DNA from: Bin87 sp963666415 | GTDB taxonomy: Bacteria; Chloroflexota; Dehalococcoidia; Lucifugimonadales; UBA3495 | Length of the DNA stretch: 64,000 nt | Direction: 5' to 3' | Assembly (NCBI GenBank): GCA_963666415.2 | Contig: CAXXPD010000003.1 | Coordinates: forward strand, 2,480,001-2,544,000 | Shown here: positions 34,326 to 42,100 of the stretch, one piece after another | Layout of the letters: each line of letters opens with the position of its first letter | Position numbering within the stretch: position 1 is the first letter of the stretch | Notes under the pieces: model-generated | What the model saw: the letters and a program-made list of their open reading frames with translations, nothing else | What the model was told of the DNA's origin: nothing | The model's database searches: none | Translations under genes and position numbers: made by a program

Positions 34326-35288
34326 ATGGGGCAAGAAGGAATCTACGTAGGCATTGACGTCGCAAAGGCCAAGGTGGACGTTGCCGTCCGGCCCACGGGC
34401 GAGAGATGGGAGGTTCCCCGCGACGAAGCAGGAATCCCGCAGTTGGTTTCCGAGATGAAGACCCTCGGACCGTCATTGGTGCTGCTGGAGGCTCCGGGCG
34501 GCCTGGAACTACCGCTGGTGGCTGCTCTGGCCGCCGAGGCACTGCCGGTGGTCGTCGTCAACCCGCGCCAGGTGCGGGACTTCGCCAGGGCTACTGGGAA
34601 GTTGGCCAAGACCGACGCCCTGGACGCCGCCGTGCTGGCCCACTTTGCTGAGGCGATCCAGCCCCCCGTGCGTCCTCTGCGCGACGCCGAAACCCAGGAG
34701 CTCAACTCCCTCACTGCCCGGAGGCAGCAGGTGATGACGATGCTGGTCTCGGAGAAGAACCGCCTCGGCGCCGCCACCAGCGCCGTCCGTCCCCGCATTG
34801 CGGCCCACATCACCTGGTTGGAGCAGGATCTAAACGACCTTGACCAAGGCCTGCGACCGATGCTCCGGCAGAGTCCGGTGTGGCGGGAGAAGGACGACCT
34901 CCTGCGCACCGTTCCCGGCGTGGGTGAGCAACTCTCCCTCACGCTGCTGGCCAACCTGCCCGAGTTGGGCACCCTTGACCGTCGTCAGATCGCCGCACTG
35001 GTGGGCGTGGCTCCCTTCAACCGCGACCGCGGCGCCATGCGGGGCAAACGGCACGTCTGGGGCGGACGCTCCCGGGTCCGAGCTGTCTTGTACATGGGGA
35101 CGCTGGCTGCCACTCGCTTCAATCCCGTCATCCGGGACTTCTACCAGCGGCTGCTGGCCGCCGGTAAGCCGAAGAAGCTGGCTCTGGTCGCTTGCATGCG
35201 CAAGCTGCTCGTCATCCTCAACGCCATGCTCAAGCAGCGCTCATCCTGGAGGGACATCACTCCGGCAATCGTCGTTACTTCCTCTTGA
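34326..35288 (+). CDS. IS110-family RNA-guided recombinase (transposase)
   Basis: 320 aa. The N-terminal DEDD RuvC-like domain has D11 (YVGIDVAKAKVDVAV), E55 (LVLLEAPGG) and D97/D100 (GKLAKTDALDAAVLA). The C-terminal Tnp20 domain has TVPGVGEQLSLTLLANLPELG, ALVGVAPFNRDRG and GRSRVRAVLYMGTLAATR, with the serine of GGRSRVR as the likely nucleophile. An aggagg site precedes the ATG. These proteins recombine donor and target DNA under bridge-RNA guidance. All catalytic residues are present. Confidence 0.93.
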   Translation: MGQEGIYVGIDVAKAKVDVAVRPTGERWEVPRDEAGIPQLVSEMKTLGPSLVLLEAPGGLELPLVAALAAEALPVVVVNPRQVRDFARATGKLAKTDALDAAVLAHFAEAIQPPVRPLRDAETQELNSLTARRQQVMTMLVSEKNRLGAATSAVRPRIAAHITWLEQDLNDLDQGLRPMLRQSPVWREKDDLLRTVPGVGEQLSLTLLANLPELGTLDRRQIAALVGVAPFNRDRGAMRGKRHVWGGRSRVRAVLYMGTLAATRFNPVIRDFYQRLLAAGKPKKLALVACMRKLLVILNAMLKQRSSWRDITPAIVVTSS

Positions 35289-35323
35289 CATCAAACACAG
35301 TTGCTAAACAGTTACCTGATATG

Positions 35324-35612
35324 GGCCTGGCATTTCGATTGTTCCCTTCCGTCATTCCGGCCCCGAGCCGGCAACCGGTCTATCGGCTACCGGCATTGTA
35401 CCGGGAATGCCGGTTTTTCCGGGGTCCAGCCGGCGCTTGATCGACTGGGGCGCTGATGTTCGAAAGGCCGCGGGCCATTGCCGGGGTCTTTGGATCATGC
35501 GTCCGAAAAACTCCCCGCTCACCCTGAGCTGGTCGAAGGGCGGCTATTCATGCTTAATCAAGCTCGCCATTAGCCAACTATTCAGACGGCTGCCAACAAT
35601 CGAATAACACCG
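35324..35612. other. Intergenic stretch with dispersed short repeats
   Basis: No gene is seen. It includes a ccgtcattccggcccc motif and an inverted pair accggcat/atgccggt near 35388-35415. A copy of the short palindromic repeat ctgagctggtcgaaggg lies at 35524-35540, the same family that disrupts istA. Confidence 0.55.
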
Positions 35613-35692
35613 CCAAACGGGTGCGGTGCCAAACGGGTGCGGTGCCAAACGGGTGCGGTGCCAAACGGGTGCGGTGCCAAACGGGTGCGGTG
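35613..35692. repeat. Five perfect 16-bp tandem repeats
   Basis: The unit ccaaacgggtgcggtg is repeated exactly five times without spacers, just downstream of the broken yraN. It is not a CRISPR because there are no spacers. Perfect identity suggests recent slippage. Confidence 0.95.
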
Positions 35693-35714
35693 ATGCACCG
35701 GCGGCTGCGCGGTC

Positions 35715-36089
35715 CTATTCCTCCACCACGTTCTGCAAATGGCGGATGCTGGCTACGCGACGCCCGGCGGCCAGCCGGATTGCCACCAGGTCGATGCGCC
35801 AGTCCAGGGCCGCCTCGTCGGTCGGTTGTTGAGAGAGAAAATCCTGAGCGGTTAGCGTGAGGCGTTGCGCCTTGCTGGCGGTAACGGATTCTTACGGCTC
35901 GCCAAACCGACCGCTGCGGCGAGTGCGAACCTCCACGAACACCCAGGTTAGACCGTCCCGCGCGATGAGATCGACCTCACCCCAGCGGCAACGGTAGTTC
36001 GCCTGCACAACCCGGTAACCCTGCGCCTCCAGATGCGAGCGGGCCAACCGTTCCCCGATGCGGCCAATGTCCTGGGGAGACAGGCTCAC
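35715..36089 (-). pseudogene. YraN/UPF0102 family protein with in-frame stop
   Basis: The N-terminal half MSLSPQDIGRIGERLARSHLEAQGYRVVQANYRCRWGEVDLIARDG..VFVEVRTRR has the predicted nuclease-like motif E-V-D-L/E-V-R of the family. After RFGEP comes TAA (35892-35894). Translation then continues in frame with ESVTASKAQRLTLTAQ..DWRIDLVAIRL..IRHLQNVVEE to 35715, matching the family C-terminus; FGEP-E-ES is usual. A single GAA to TAA change explains it. The start overlaps the rnhB stop (ATGA), as expected for an rnhB-yraN operon. Confidence 0.85.
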
Positions 36090-36769
36090 CGGCGGGCTGA
36101 CTGGCCGGCGCGGGCGGAGCGGGCGGGTGAGCGGCGGCGTTCCGCGGATGGGTTTAGCTCTTCTCGCAACGGGCTGAAAGAACGCCGGTGGATTGGGCAG
36201 GGGCCCTTTACCGCCAAACTCTGCATGTGGAGGCGGGTGGCGTAGCCTTTGTGCTGGGCAAACCCGTAGCCGGGATAAACCAGCGCGGCCATCTGCATTT
36301 CCCGGTCGCGGTGCACCTTGGCCAGGATGCTGGCCGCCGCAATCGACAGGGACTTGGCGTCGCCCTTAACGATGCGTTGGTAAGGCAGGTAGCACTCGGT
36401 GATGTGCACCCAGTCCAGCAGCAACGCGTCCGGAGCCTGGCGCAGGTTCGACACGGCGGCCATCATCGCCTGCAGCACTGCATTGCCAATGCCGATCTGG
36501 TCAATCTCGGTCGATGCAACCTGCGCCACCGACCAGGCCAGGGCGTAGTGTCGGATCGCGGCTGCCGCTGCTTCACGGCGTGCTGCCGTCAGCCGTTTGC
36601 TGTCGTCGATGCCGGCCAGCCAGTCCTCGTCGCCGCGCAGGTCGGGGGGCAGTATGACGGCGGCGGCGGTTACCGGGCCGGCGAGCGGCCCTCGTCCCGC
36701 CTCGTCGACACCCGCGACGAGTCGCCGGCCCTTTTCGCGAAACCCAATCTCCAACGCCAGGTCAGGCAT
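36086..36769 (-). CDS. rnhB: Ribonuclease HII
   Basis: RNase HII cuts RNA in RNA-DNA hybrids and removes ribonucleotides. Acidic catalytic residues: D22/E23 in VAGVDEAGRGPLAGPV, D119 in LLLDWVHI and the Asp of KGDAKSLSIAAASILAKVHRD. ATG 36769 is chosen because homologues start shortly before the VDEAGRG block; an upstream start would reach far into mnmA. The Arg/Ser-rich C-terminal tail (RRRSPARSARAGQSARR) is an extension. It overlaps mnmA by 8 bp and yraN by 4 bp. Confidence 0.94.
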   Translation of the reverse strand: MPDLALEIGFREKGRRLVAGVDEAGRGPLAGPVTAAAVILPPDLRGDEDWLAGIDDSKRLTAARREAAAAAIRHYALAWSVAQVASTEIDQIGIGNAVLQAMMAAVSNLRQAPDALLLDWVHITECYLPYQRIVKGDAKSLSIAAASILAKVHRDREMQMAALVYPGYGFAQHKGYATRLHMQSLAVKGPCPIHRRSFSPLREELNPSAERRRSPARSARAGQSARR

Positions 36770-37919
36770 TGGAAACTGCTGCCGGAGTTGGCGCAACGGC
36801 GTGTGGCTCCGGGGCCGGCGGTCGGTGGCCGGCAATCACTCCGCCGCCCAGCACAGCATCGCCGTGGTAAAAGACGGCAGCCTGCCCTGGTGTGATGGCG
36901 CGTTGCGGTTGCTGGAAACGCACCACTGCTCCGTCGCCAACGGGAGTTACGGTTGCCGGCGCCTCGGCGAATTTGTAGCGAATCTTGACGGTAACGTCCA
37001 ACTCTCCGACCGGGGCCACACCGGAAACCCACGACACCGGCACGGCGTACAGGTCTTGGTGATACAACTGATCCTCAGAACCCACAACCACCTGTCGGGT
37101 GTCCGGTTCCAGCCTGATGACGAAGCGCGGCGGTCCTCCGGACAGGCCGAGGCCGCGACGCTGCCCGACCGTGAAATACTGGATGCCATCGTGTTGGGCC
37201 AGCACATTGCCGGCGTCGTCAACGATGTCGCCGGGATTTTCATCGGCGCGCTGCCGGATGAACTCGCGATAGTCGCCGGTGGGTATGAAGCAGATGTCCT
37301 GGCTGTCGGCCTTGTCGGCGTTGGGGAAGCCGGCGTCGGCAGCCAACTGGCGAATGTCCGCCTTGGGATAATGACCAACCGGCATCAGGGTGGCCGCCAG
37401 TTGATCCTGACGCATCCCGAACAGTACGTAGGACTGGTCTTTGTCGGCGTCGGCTCCGCGAAGCAGCGACCAACCGCCGGCGCCGTCCGGTTCGATGCGG
37501 GCGTAGTGGCCAGTGGCAACGTGGCTGGCGCGCATCAGCCGGGCCCGCTGGGCCAGAAAACTGAACTTTATCTTGTCATTGCAGGCGATGCAGGGGTGGG
37601 GGGTGCGCCCACTTTCATACTCCCGCTGGAAGTAGTCGATGACAAAGGTGCGAAATTCCTGCTGCACATTCAGCACGTAGTGGGACACACCGAGAATGCG
37701 GCACACGGCGCGGGCATCCTCCACATCGTCGATGGTGCAGCAGCCCCGGTAGTAATCGGGCAGGTCGGTCTGGTCGATGTCGTAAAGCTTCATCGTAACG
37801 CCGATGACATCGTAGCCCTGCCTGTGCAACAGCAGCGCAGCCACCGACGAATCCACGCCGCCGCTCATGGCCACGACGACACGGTTGCCGCGGGTTGAAT
37901 TATCAATCATCGTGTTCAT
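36762..37919 (-). CDS. mnmA: tRNA-specific 2-thiouridylase
   Basis: MnmA thiolates U34 of tRNAs for Glu, Gln and Lys using ATP and sulfur relayed by persulfide carriers. It has the PP-loop SGGVDSS (19-25), catalytic Cys pair C110 (TPHPCIAC) and C209 (DSQDICFIP), plus GHYARIE, DQSYVLFGM and FTVGQRRGLG. At 385 aa it is full length. It is the first gene of the minus-strand mnmA-rnhB-yraN operon with overlapping genes. Confidence 0.95.
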   Translation of the reverse strand: MNTMIDNSTRGNRVVVAMSGGVDSSVAALLLHRQGYDVIGVTMKLYDIDQTDLPDYYRGCCTIDDVEDARAVCRILGVSHYVLNVQQEFRTFVIDYFQREYESGRTPHPCIACNDKIKFSFLAQRARLMRASHVATGHYARIEPDGAGGWSLLRGADADKDQSYVLFGMRQDQLAATLMPVGHYPKADIRQLAADAGFPNADKADSQDICFIPTGDYREFIRQRADENPGDIVDDAGNVLAQHDGIQYFTVGQRRGLGLSGGPPRFVIRLEPDTRQVVVGSEDQLYHQDLYAVPVSWVSGVAPVGELDVTVKIRYKFAEAPATVTPVGDGAVVRFQQPQRAITPGQAAVFYHGDAVLGGGVIAGHRPPAPEPHAVAPTPAAVSNA

Positions 37920-38084
37920 GTATCAGTCGGTACCCGTCAGTAGTTGTTCCAGGAAAACCAGTCGCCGAAGGACACAACGCCGGAACAGCCAAACGGCGGT
38001 ATCGCGGCGTTCTGTCCCCTGTCGACGCTGGCAGCGCGGCATGGTTCCTCTGTCTGGGTCAAAATCCTCATGCGTACCCATGCT

Positions 38085-38213
38085 GTCATTGCGAGTGTAG
38101 CGCGGCAATCCCGTCGCCGTAGCAACGGCGGTTCGTCAACGTGTGTTCAGCCTCATCGAATTTGCCACGTCCCTCGACGAGCTCGGGATGAGCGGGCGCT
38201 CCTCGCAATGACA
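38085..38213. repeat. Dispersed hairpin-forming repeat, copy 2
   Basis: About 129 bp from cattgcgag to ctcgcaatgaca, homologous throughout to 6756-6882 and with better pairing ends (tgtcattgcgag versus ctcgcaatgaca). Outside it, catgcgtacccatg and cgtgggtatgcgtg can extend the hairpin, and gggtcaaaatc occurs on both sides. It lies between mnmA and the LLM gene. Confidence 0.78.
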
Positions 38214-38324
38214 GATTACGTGGGTATGCGTGCGGGTCAAAATCTGGTTGCAGCGGTGCTGGTGGTAGTATAGCATCAGCCCAATCAGCCAACCTGTCCA
38301 GATACTATTCGCCGGAGGCAACCA

Positions 38325-39278
38325 ATGCCCGTTTCATTCGGATGCTCTCTCCCCAGCAGAGGCGAAATGGCGTCTCCCGACAACCTGCGCCGCCTGGCCC
38401 AACGGGCCGAAGACCTGTCCTTTGATCATGTGTGGGTGAGCGACCATATCGTGATTCCCCACGAGGTCGACTCCTTCTACCCTTACGCCGCCGATGGCGT
38501 GGCTCCGTTCCAACGAGACAATACCTACTTCGAACCGCTGGCCGCGCTGAACTTCCTGGCCGGCTGCACGACTCGGGTCAAACTGGGCACCCACGTGCTC
38601 ATCCTCCCGTACCGCAACCCGGTGCTCACTGCCAAGATCCTGGCGACGCTGGACGTGCTGAGCGGCGGCCGGCTCATCCTCGGCGCCGGCGTGGGCTGGA
38701 TGGAGGAAGAGTTCCATGCGATGGGGCTCGATACCTACGCCCAGCGCGGCGAAGTAACCAACGAGTACATCGAGATTTTCAAAGAGCTTTGGACGTCCGA
38801 GCAACCAGAGTTTCACGGCAAGCACTACGAAATCAGCGGCGTTGGATTCCTGCCCAAGCCGGTGCAGAAACCGCACCCGCCCATTTGGGTTGGCGGCCAC
38901 ACCAACGCGGCAATCCGGCGGGCGGCGACGCTGGGCGACGGCTGGATGCCCATCGGATTGCGACCGCCGGCCATACTGGAACCGGAGGAGTTGTCCGAGA
39001 AAATCGCACGACTGCGCCGCATCAGCGCCCGGGCCGGGCGAGCCGAAGATGCCGTGGACCTGGTTTTCAGCACCGATTGCATCTTCCAGAATGACACCGG
39101 CAACGACCGATGCCTGGTGTCGGGCCGGCCGGAACAGATTGCCGCCGACCTGCGCCAATACCAGGACCTGGGCGTGCAGCATTTCATCCTCAGCTTCCCC
39201 GCCGCCACCGCCGACGAACAGCAGCACGCGATGGAACGCTTCTCCCGTGAAGTGATGCCCCTGATACCATCCGACTAA
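38325..39278 (+). CDS. LLM-class flavin/F420-dependent oxidoreductase (copy 2)
   Basis: The F420-dependent LLM pattern is clear: MPVSFGCSLPSRGEMASPDNLRRLAQRAEDLSFDHVWVSDHIVIP, VKLGTHVLILPYRNPVLTAKILATLDVLSGGRLILGAGVGWMEEEF, KPVQKPHPPIWVGGHTNAAIRRAATLGDGW. This subgroup (TIGR03619-like) is expanded in actinobacteria and in SAR202-type Chloroflexota. The substrate is unknown. It stands alone, downstream of a hairpin repeat and upstream of an IS701-like insertion. Confidence 0.88.
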   Translation: MPVSFGCSLPSRGEMASPDNLRRLAQRAEDLSFDHVWVSDHIVIPHEVDSFYPYAADGVAPFQRDNTYFEPLAALNFLAGCTTRVKLGTHVLILPYRNPVLTAKILATLDVLSGGRLILGAGVGWMEEEFHAMGLDTYAQRGEVTNEYIEIFKELWTSEQPEFHGKHYEISGVGFLPKPVQKPHPPIWVGGHTNAAIRRAATLGDGWMPIGLRPPAILEPEELSEKIARLRRISARAGRAEDAVDLVFSTDCIFQNDTGNDRCLVSGRPEQIAADLRQYQDLGVQHFILSFPAATADEQQHAMERFSREVMPLIPSD

Positions 39279-39322
39279 ACCAGGCGACAACAAGACAAGA
39301 AACCCAACCCGATCCCGAATCC

Positions 39323-39364
39323 TGTACATCCTTTTCATCCATGTAAACCTTACCCGTGTAAACA
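39323..39364. repeat. Short repeat flanking IS701-like copy A, left
   Basis: The segment cctgtacatccttttcatccatgtaaaccttacccgtgtaaac closely resembles 40915-40988 on the other side of the IS. The right copy has extra tandem ccgtgtaaacct-type units. It has no coding role. Confidence 0.6.
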
Positions 39365-39387
39365 AACGAACAACAAGACGCAAGCTG

Positions 39388-40858
39388 GACTTTGCACAAA
39401 AGCTAGATAAATTATAAGAACAGGGTAAGCTGGCCGGACCCTCCTGGAAAAAGGCCAAGCGATGCTCACCCTGCCCGATGCCATTTTACCCGTACTCCAT
39501 CCCTTCGCCACGCTGTTTCGCAACCCGACCTGGCTGAAAGCCCAAATCCTGTTAGTCGGCGCGATACTGGCTCCCGGCCAACGCACCGTGGCATCGGCGC
39601 TCCGTGTCATGGGACTCAGCGACGACCGCAGCTATGCCCGTTATCATCAAGTGCTCAATCGGGCGGTGTGGTCGCCCCGCCAGGCGGCACGCATCCTGTT
39701 GGGACTGCTAATCCTCCACTTGGATCAAGGCGATGGCCCGTTGATTTTCGGCATCGACGAAACCCTGGAGCGGCGCCGGCGGCCCCAAAATCAAATCCCT
39801 GGGCATCTACCGCGATGCGTACGCTCCAGCCGGTCTCAGGTGGTCAAGGCCAGCGGCCTGCGCTGGATCTCCCTGATGTGGCTGGGCCAGGTCCCCTGGG
39901 CGGGACGTTATTGGGCCTTGCCCTTTCTCACCGTGCTGGCGCCCTCGGCACGCTACCACCGGCAGCGCGGACGCCGCCACAAAAAGCTCACCGACTGGGC
40001 CCGGCAGATGATCCTGCAACCCCGTTCATGGTGAGCCTGCCGAACCACGCTGGCTGCCGCAGCGCCCCCTAGTGCTGGTGGGTGACAGCAGCTACGCCGT
40101 ACTGGACCTGCTCCACTACTGCCAATCGTTGGCGCAACCCGTTACGCTCATCGCCCGCTTGCGCCTGGACGCCGCCCTTTATGAACCGGCCCCGCCCCGT
40201 CAGCCGGGCCGGAACGGTCGGCCCCCGCTGAAAGGCCGACGGCTGACCGCGCTGAAGGCGCTCCTGGACTTGCCCACCGTGTCATGGGTCGAGGTGTCGG
40301 TAGCCTGGTACAACGGCGCGACCCGCACGGTGGAACTCACCTCGCAAACGGCGGTCTGGTACCGCTCTGGCAAGCCGCCCGTGCCCCTGCGCTGGGTCTT
40401 GGTTCGGGACCCCCAGGGCGAATTCGCCACACAGGCTCTGCTGTGCACTGACCTGGCCGTGGAACCGGCGCAGATTCTGGAATGGTTTGTGCTGCGCTGG
40501 CAACTGGAGGTCACCTTCCAGGAGGTGCGAGCGCATCTGGGCGTGGAGACCCAACGCCAGTGGTCGGATCACGCCATCGCCCGCACCACGCCGATCCTGA
40601 TGGGCCTATTCTCCTGGACCACCCTGGCGGCTCACTTGATGCAGGAACAACGGCCCATGAGCCATCGCACCGCGGCCTGGTACGCCAAGCCGTCGCCGAC
40701 CTTCGTAGATGCCATCGCCCTGGTGCGCCGCCACTTGTGGCTGGCGTCCGAGGGGTTTTCACTGTCCGACGCAGAACCGGATATATGGAAAGTCCCGGCT
40801 GCCCTGTACTACCGACTTGTAGATTCACTCGCCTACGCGGCTTGAAATGTGCAAAGCC
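39388..40858. mobile_element. IS701-like element, copy A
   Basis: The ends gactttgcaca (39388) and tgtgcaaagcc (ending 40858) are near-perfect inverted repeats. The left sub-terminal agctagataaattataag is identical in copies B and C. The transposase is broken. The same 8-mer gcaagctg precedes copies A and B, so it may be part of the end or a preferred target. Confidence 0.8.
39462..40845 (+). pseudogene. IS701-like transposase (copy A), disrupted
   Basis: About 450 codons of a DDE transposase related to the intact copy at 46364-47728 (LIFGIDETLERRR.., VKASGLRWISLMWLGQVPWAGRYWALPFLTVL, LVLVGDSSYAVLDLL, WQLEVTFQEVRAHLGVETQRQWSD). A 25-bp short repeat (40024-40048) is inserted where family members read W-L-P-Q-R. 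It adds a stop (TGA 40033-40035 region) and shifts the frame. One extra G near 39780 and one missing G near 39818 give a scrambled stretch RRPQNQIPGHLPRCV. It is non-functional. Confidence 0.85.
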
Positions 40859-40914
40859 TAGGCAAAACTGTATCCACCGGATGCAGGGCACAAAGCCCAA
40901 CCTAATTCCGAATC

Positions 40915-40988
40915 CTGTATATCCTGTTCATCCATGTTAACCCCATCCGTGTACACCTCATCCGTGTAAACCTCACCCGTGTAAACCA
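40915..40988. repeat. Short repeat flanking IS701-like copy A, right
   Basis: cctgtatatcctgttcatccatg is followed by four degenerate units of the type ccgtgta.acctca running up to the ribosome site of the next gene. It is homologous to 39323-39364, so the IS separated or landed within a repeat cluster. Confidence 0.6.
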
Positions 40989-41004
40989 AGGAGGCGTGAA
41001 CCTG

Positions 41005-41892
41005 ATGACATTGCAATCTAACCTGAAAGCGCGGCTGGTGGCTGGCGAAACCATCCTGGCTCCCGGCGCATATGACCCGATGTCGGCCCGGGTGGTGCAG
41101 TCGCTGGGCTTCGACACCGTGTACGTGGGCGGCTACATGAGCGGGGTGCATCTGGCCGTTACCGAACCGCTGATGACGCTCACTGGGCAGGTGGACGTGG
41201 CGCAACGGGTGGCCCGGTCGGTTAACCTGCCCATCATCTGCGATGCTGGCGCCGGCTACGGTGACCCAGTACACACCATGCACACCGTTCGCACCTTCGA
41301 GCGGGCCGGCATCTGCGGCATACACATCGAAGACCAAGTGTTTCCCAAGCGGGCGTCATATCATGCCGGCCTGGAGCACGTCATACCCATGGACGAATTC
41401 CTGGAAAAGATGCGCTACGCGCTGGAAGCACGGAACGATCCCAATTTCCTGATTATTGGCCGCACCGACGCGTTCACTGCCGTAGAGGGAGATATGGAGG
41501 AAGCCATCCGCCGGGGCAACGCCCTGCGCGATTTGGGCGTCGACGTGGTGATGCCTCGGGGTGTGCGGCAGCGAGAAGACCTGGCGACGTACCGCGCCGG
41601 TGTCGCAGATGTGCCGCTCCTGGTTATCGCCGGCACCGACGACATCACGGTCGAGGAATACGAGGAGCTGGGCTACAAGGTAATCATCTACGCCACCACG
41701 CCGGCCATCGCGGCCGTGGAGGGTTTGCAGCGGGTGTACACCAGCCTGCGGGATACCGGCCACATCGGCATCGGGGCTGCCGACGTGGCAGCGCGCCGTG
41801 CCGAGGTCGAAGCGCTCATCAGCCTGCCCGAATACCAGGCGGTGGAAGCGGCCACCACGGAGCGGGATTTCCAGGATCGCGTCAGGCACTAA
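41005..41892 (+). CDS. Isocitrate lyase / PEP mutase superfamily enzyme
   Basis: A TIM-barrel of the ICL/PEPM type: APGAYDPMSARVVQSLGFDTVYVGGY, metal-binding PIICDAGAGYGDP (D80) and IHIEDQVFPKRASYHAG. The lyase subgroup has a catalytic Cys in KRCGH; here it reads KRASYH (115-120), so it is not a classical isocitrate or methylisocitrate lyase and is more likely a hydrolase, decarboxylase or mutase of the superfamily. ATG 41005 is chosen because the aggagg site (40989-40994) is 10 bp upstream; the earlier GTG would be only 1 bp from it. The CoA-transferase pair follows. Confidence 0.85.
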   Translation: MTLQSNLKARLVAGETILAPGAYDPMSARVVQSLGFDTVYVGGYMSGVHLAVTEPLMTLTGQVDVAQRVARSVNLPIICDAGAGYGDPVHTMHTVRTFERAGICGIHIEDQVFPKRASYHAGLEHVIPMDEFLEKMRYALEARNDPNFLIIGRTDAFTAVEGDMEEAIRRGNALRDLGVDVVMPRGVRQREDLATYRAGVADVPLLVIAGTDDITVEEYEELGYKVIIYATTPAIAAVEGLQRVYTSLRDTGHIGIGAADVAARRAEVEALISLPEYQAVEAATTERDFQDRVRH

Positions 41893-41922
41893 CCGATCCC
41901 GGATATGGGCACCCGGATCGCC

Positions 41923-41951
41923 GGGGGTTGGCACATTCAGAACCAACCCCC
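41923..41951 (+). terminator. Hairpin after the PEP-mutase-like gene
   Basis: A 9-bp perfect stem gggggttgg/ccaaccccc encloses an 11-nt loop. No T-run follows, so it may be a pause or mRNA-end hairpin rather than a full intrinsic terminator. It lies between the lyase-like gene and the CoA-transferase promoter. Confidence 0.6.
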
Positions 41952-41956
41952 GATTG

Positions 41957-41984
41957 TTGCCCCGACCTTCGTTGATAGTATAAT
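41957..41984 (+). promoter_or_regulatory. Promoter candidate for the CoA-transferase genes
   Basis: A -10 TATAAT (41979-41984) with TTGCCC (41957-41962) at 16-bp spacing as -35. It is about 115 bp ahead of the first CoA-transferase gene. Confidence 0.5.
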
Positions 41985-42100
41985 GAGCGCCGGGACCGGT
42001 TTGGGCTATTCGATGCCGCCCACCCCTATCTTCATTCCATTCCAACCTGCCGGGCGATCTGCAACGTCGTCTTACGGTTGCACACGGGGAGACTAACCCG

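Larger units (their letters stand above)
34132..35305. mobile_element. IS110-family element inserted in an IS66 terminal repeat
   Basis: 1174 bp. The CT core dinucleotide is present at both junctions (34130-34131 and 35304-35305). There are no terminal inverted repeats, as usual for IS110. The long non-coding left end (34132-34325) and very short right end (17 bp after the stop) place it in the IS110 group, where the left end encodes the bridge RNA. Targeting of another element's terminal repeat is known in this family. Confidence 0.88.
32689..35315. mobile_element. IS66-family element interrupted in its terminal repeat by IS110
   Basis: The outer ends are gtaactgttcag (32689-32700) and taaacagttac (35305-35315), flanked by the 8-bp duplication ctgatatg (32681-32688 and 35316-35323). 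The IS66 proper covers 32689-34131 plus the last 10 bp 35306-35315. The stretch 34132-35305 is an IS110-family element lying inside the right terminal repeat. The intact copy at 20863 shows the uninterrupted repeat ccaagtctgaactgttac at this place. Confidence 0.92.

Noticed and set aside
35613..35692. CRISPR-like array
   Set aside because: The 16-bp units are directly adjacent with no spacers and no cas genes in the window.
36770..36835. Upstream start for rnhB
   Set aside because: The extra 22 residues overlap mnmA and are not conserved-looking; ATG 36769 sits just before the family block.
40033..40035. TGA between the two halves of IS701-like copy A as programmed readthrough
   Set aside because: The stop lies inside a 25-bp inserted repeat that also shifts the frame; the intact copy C lacks it.
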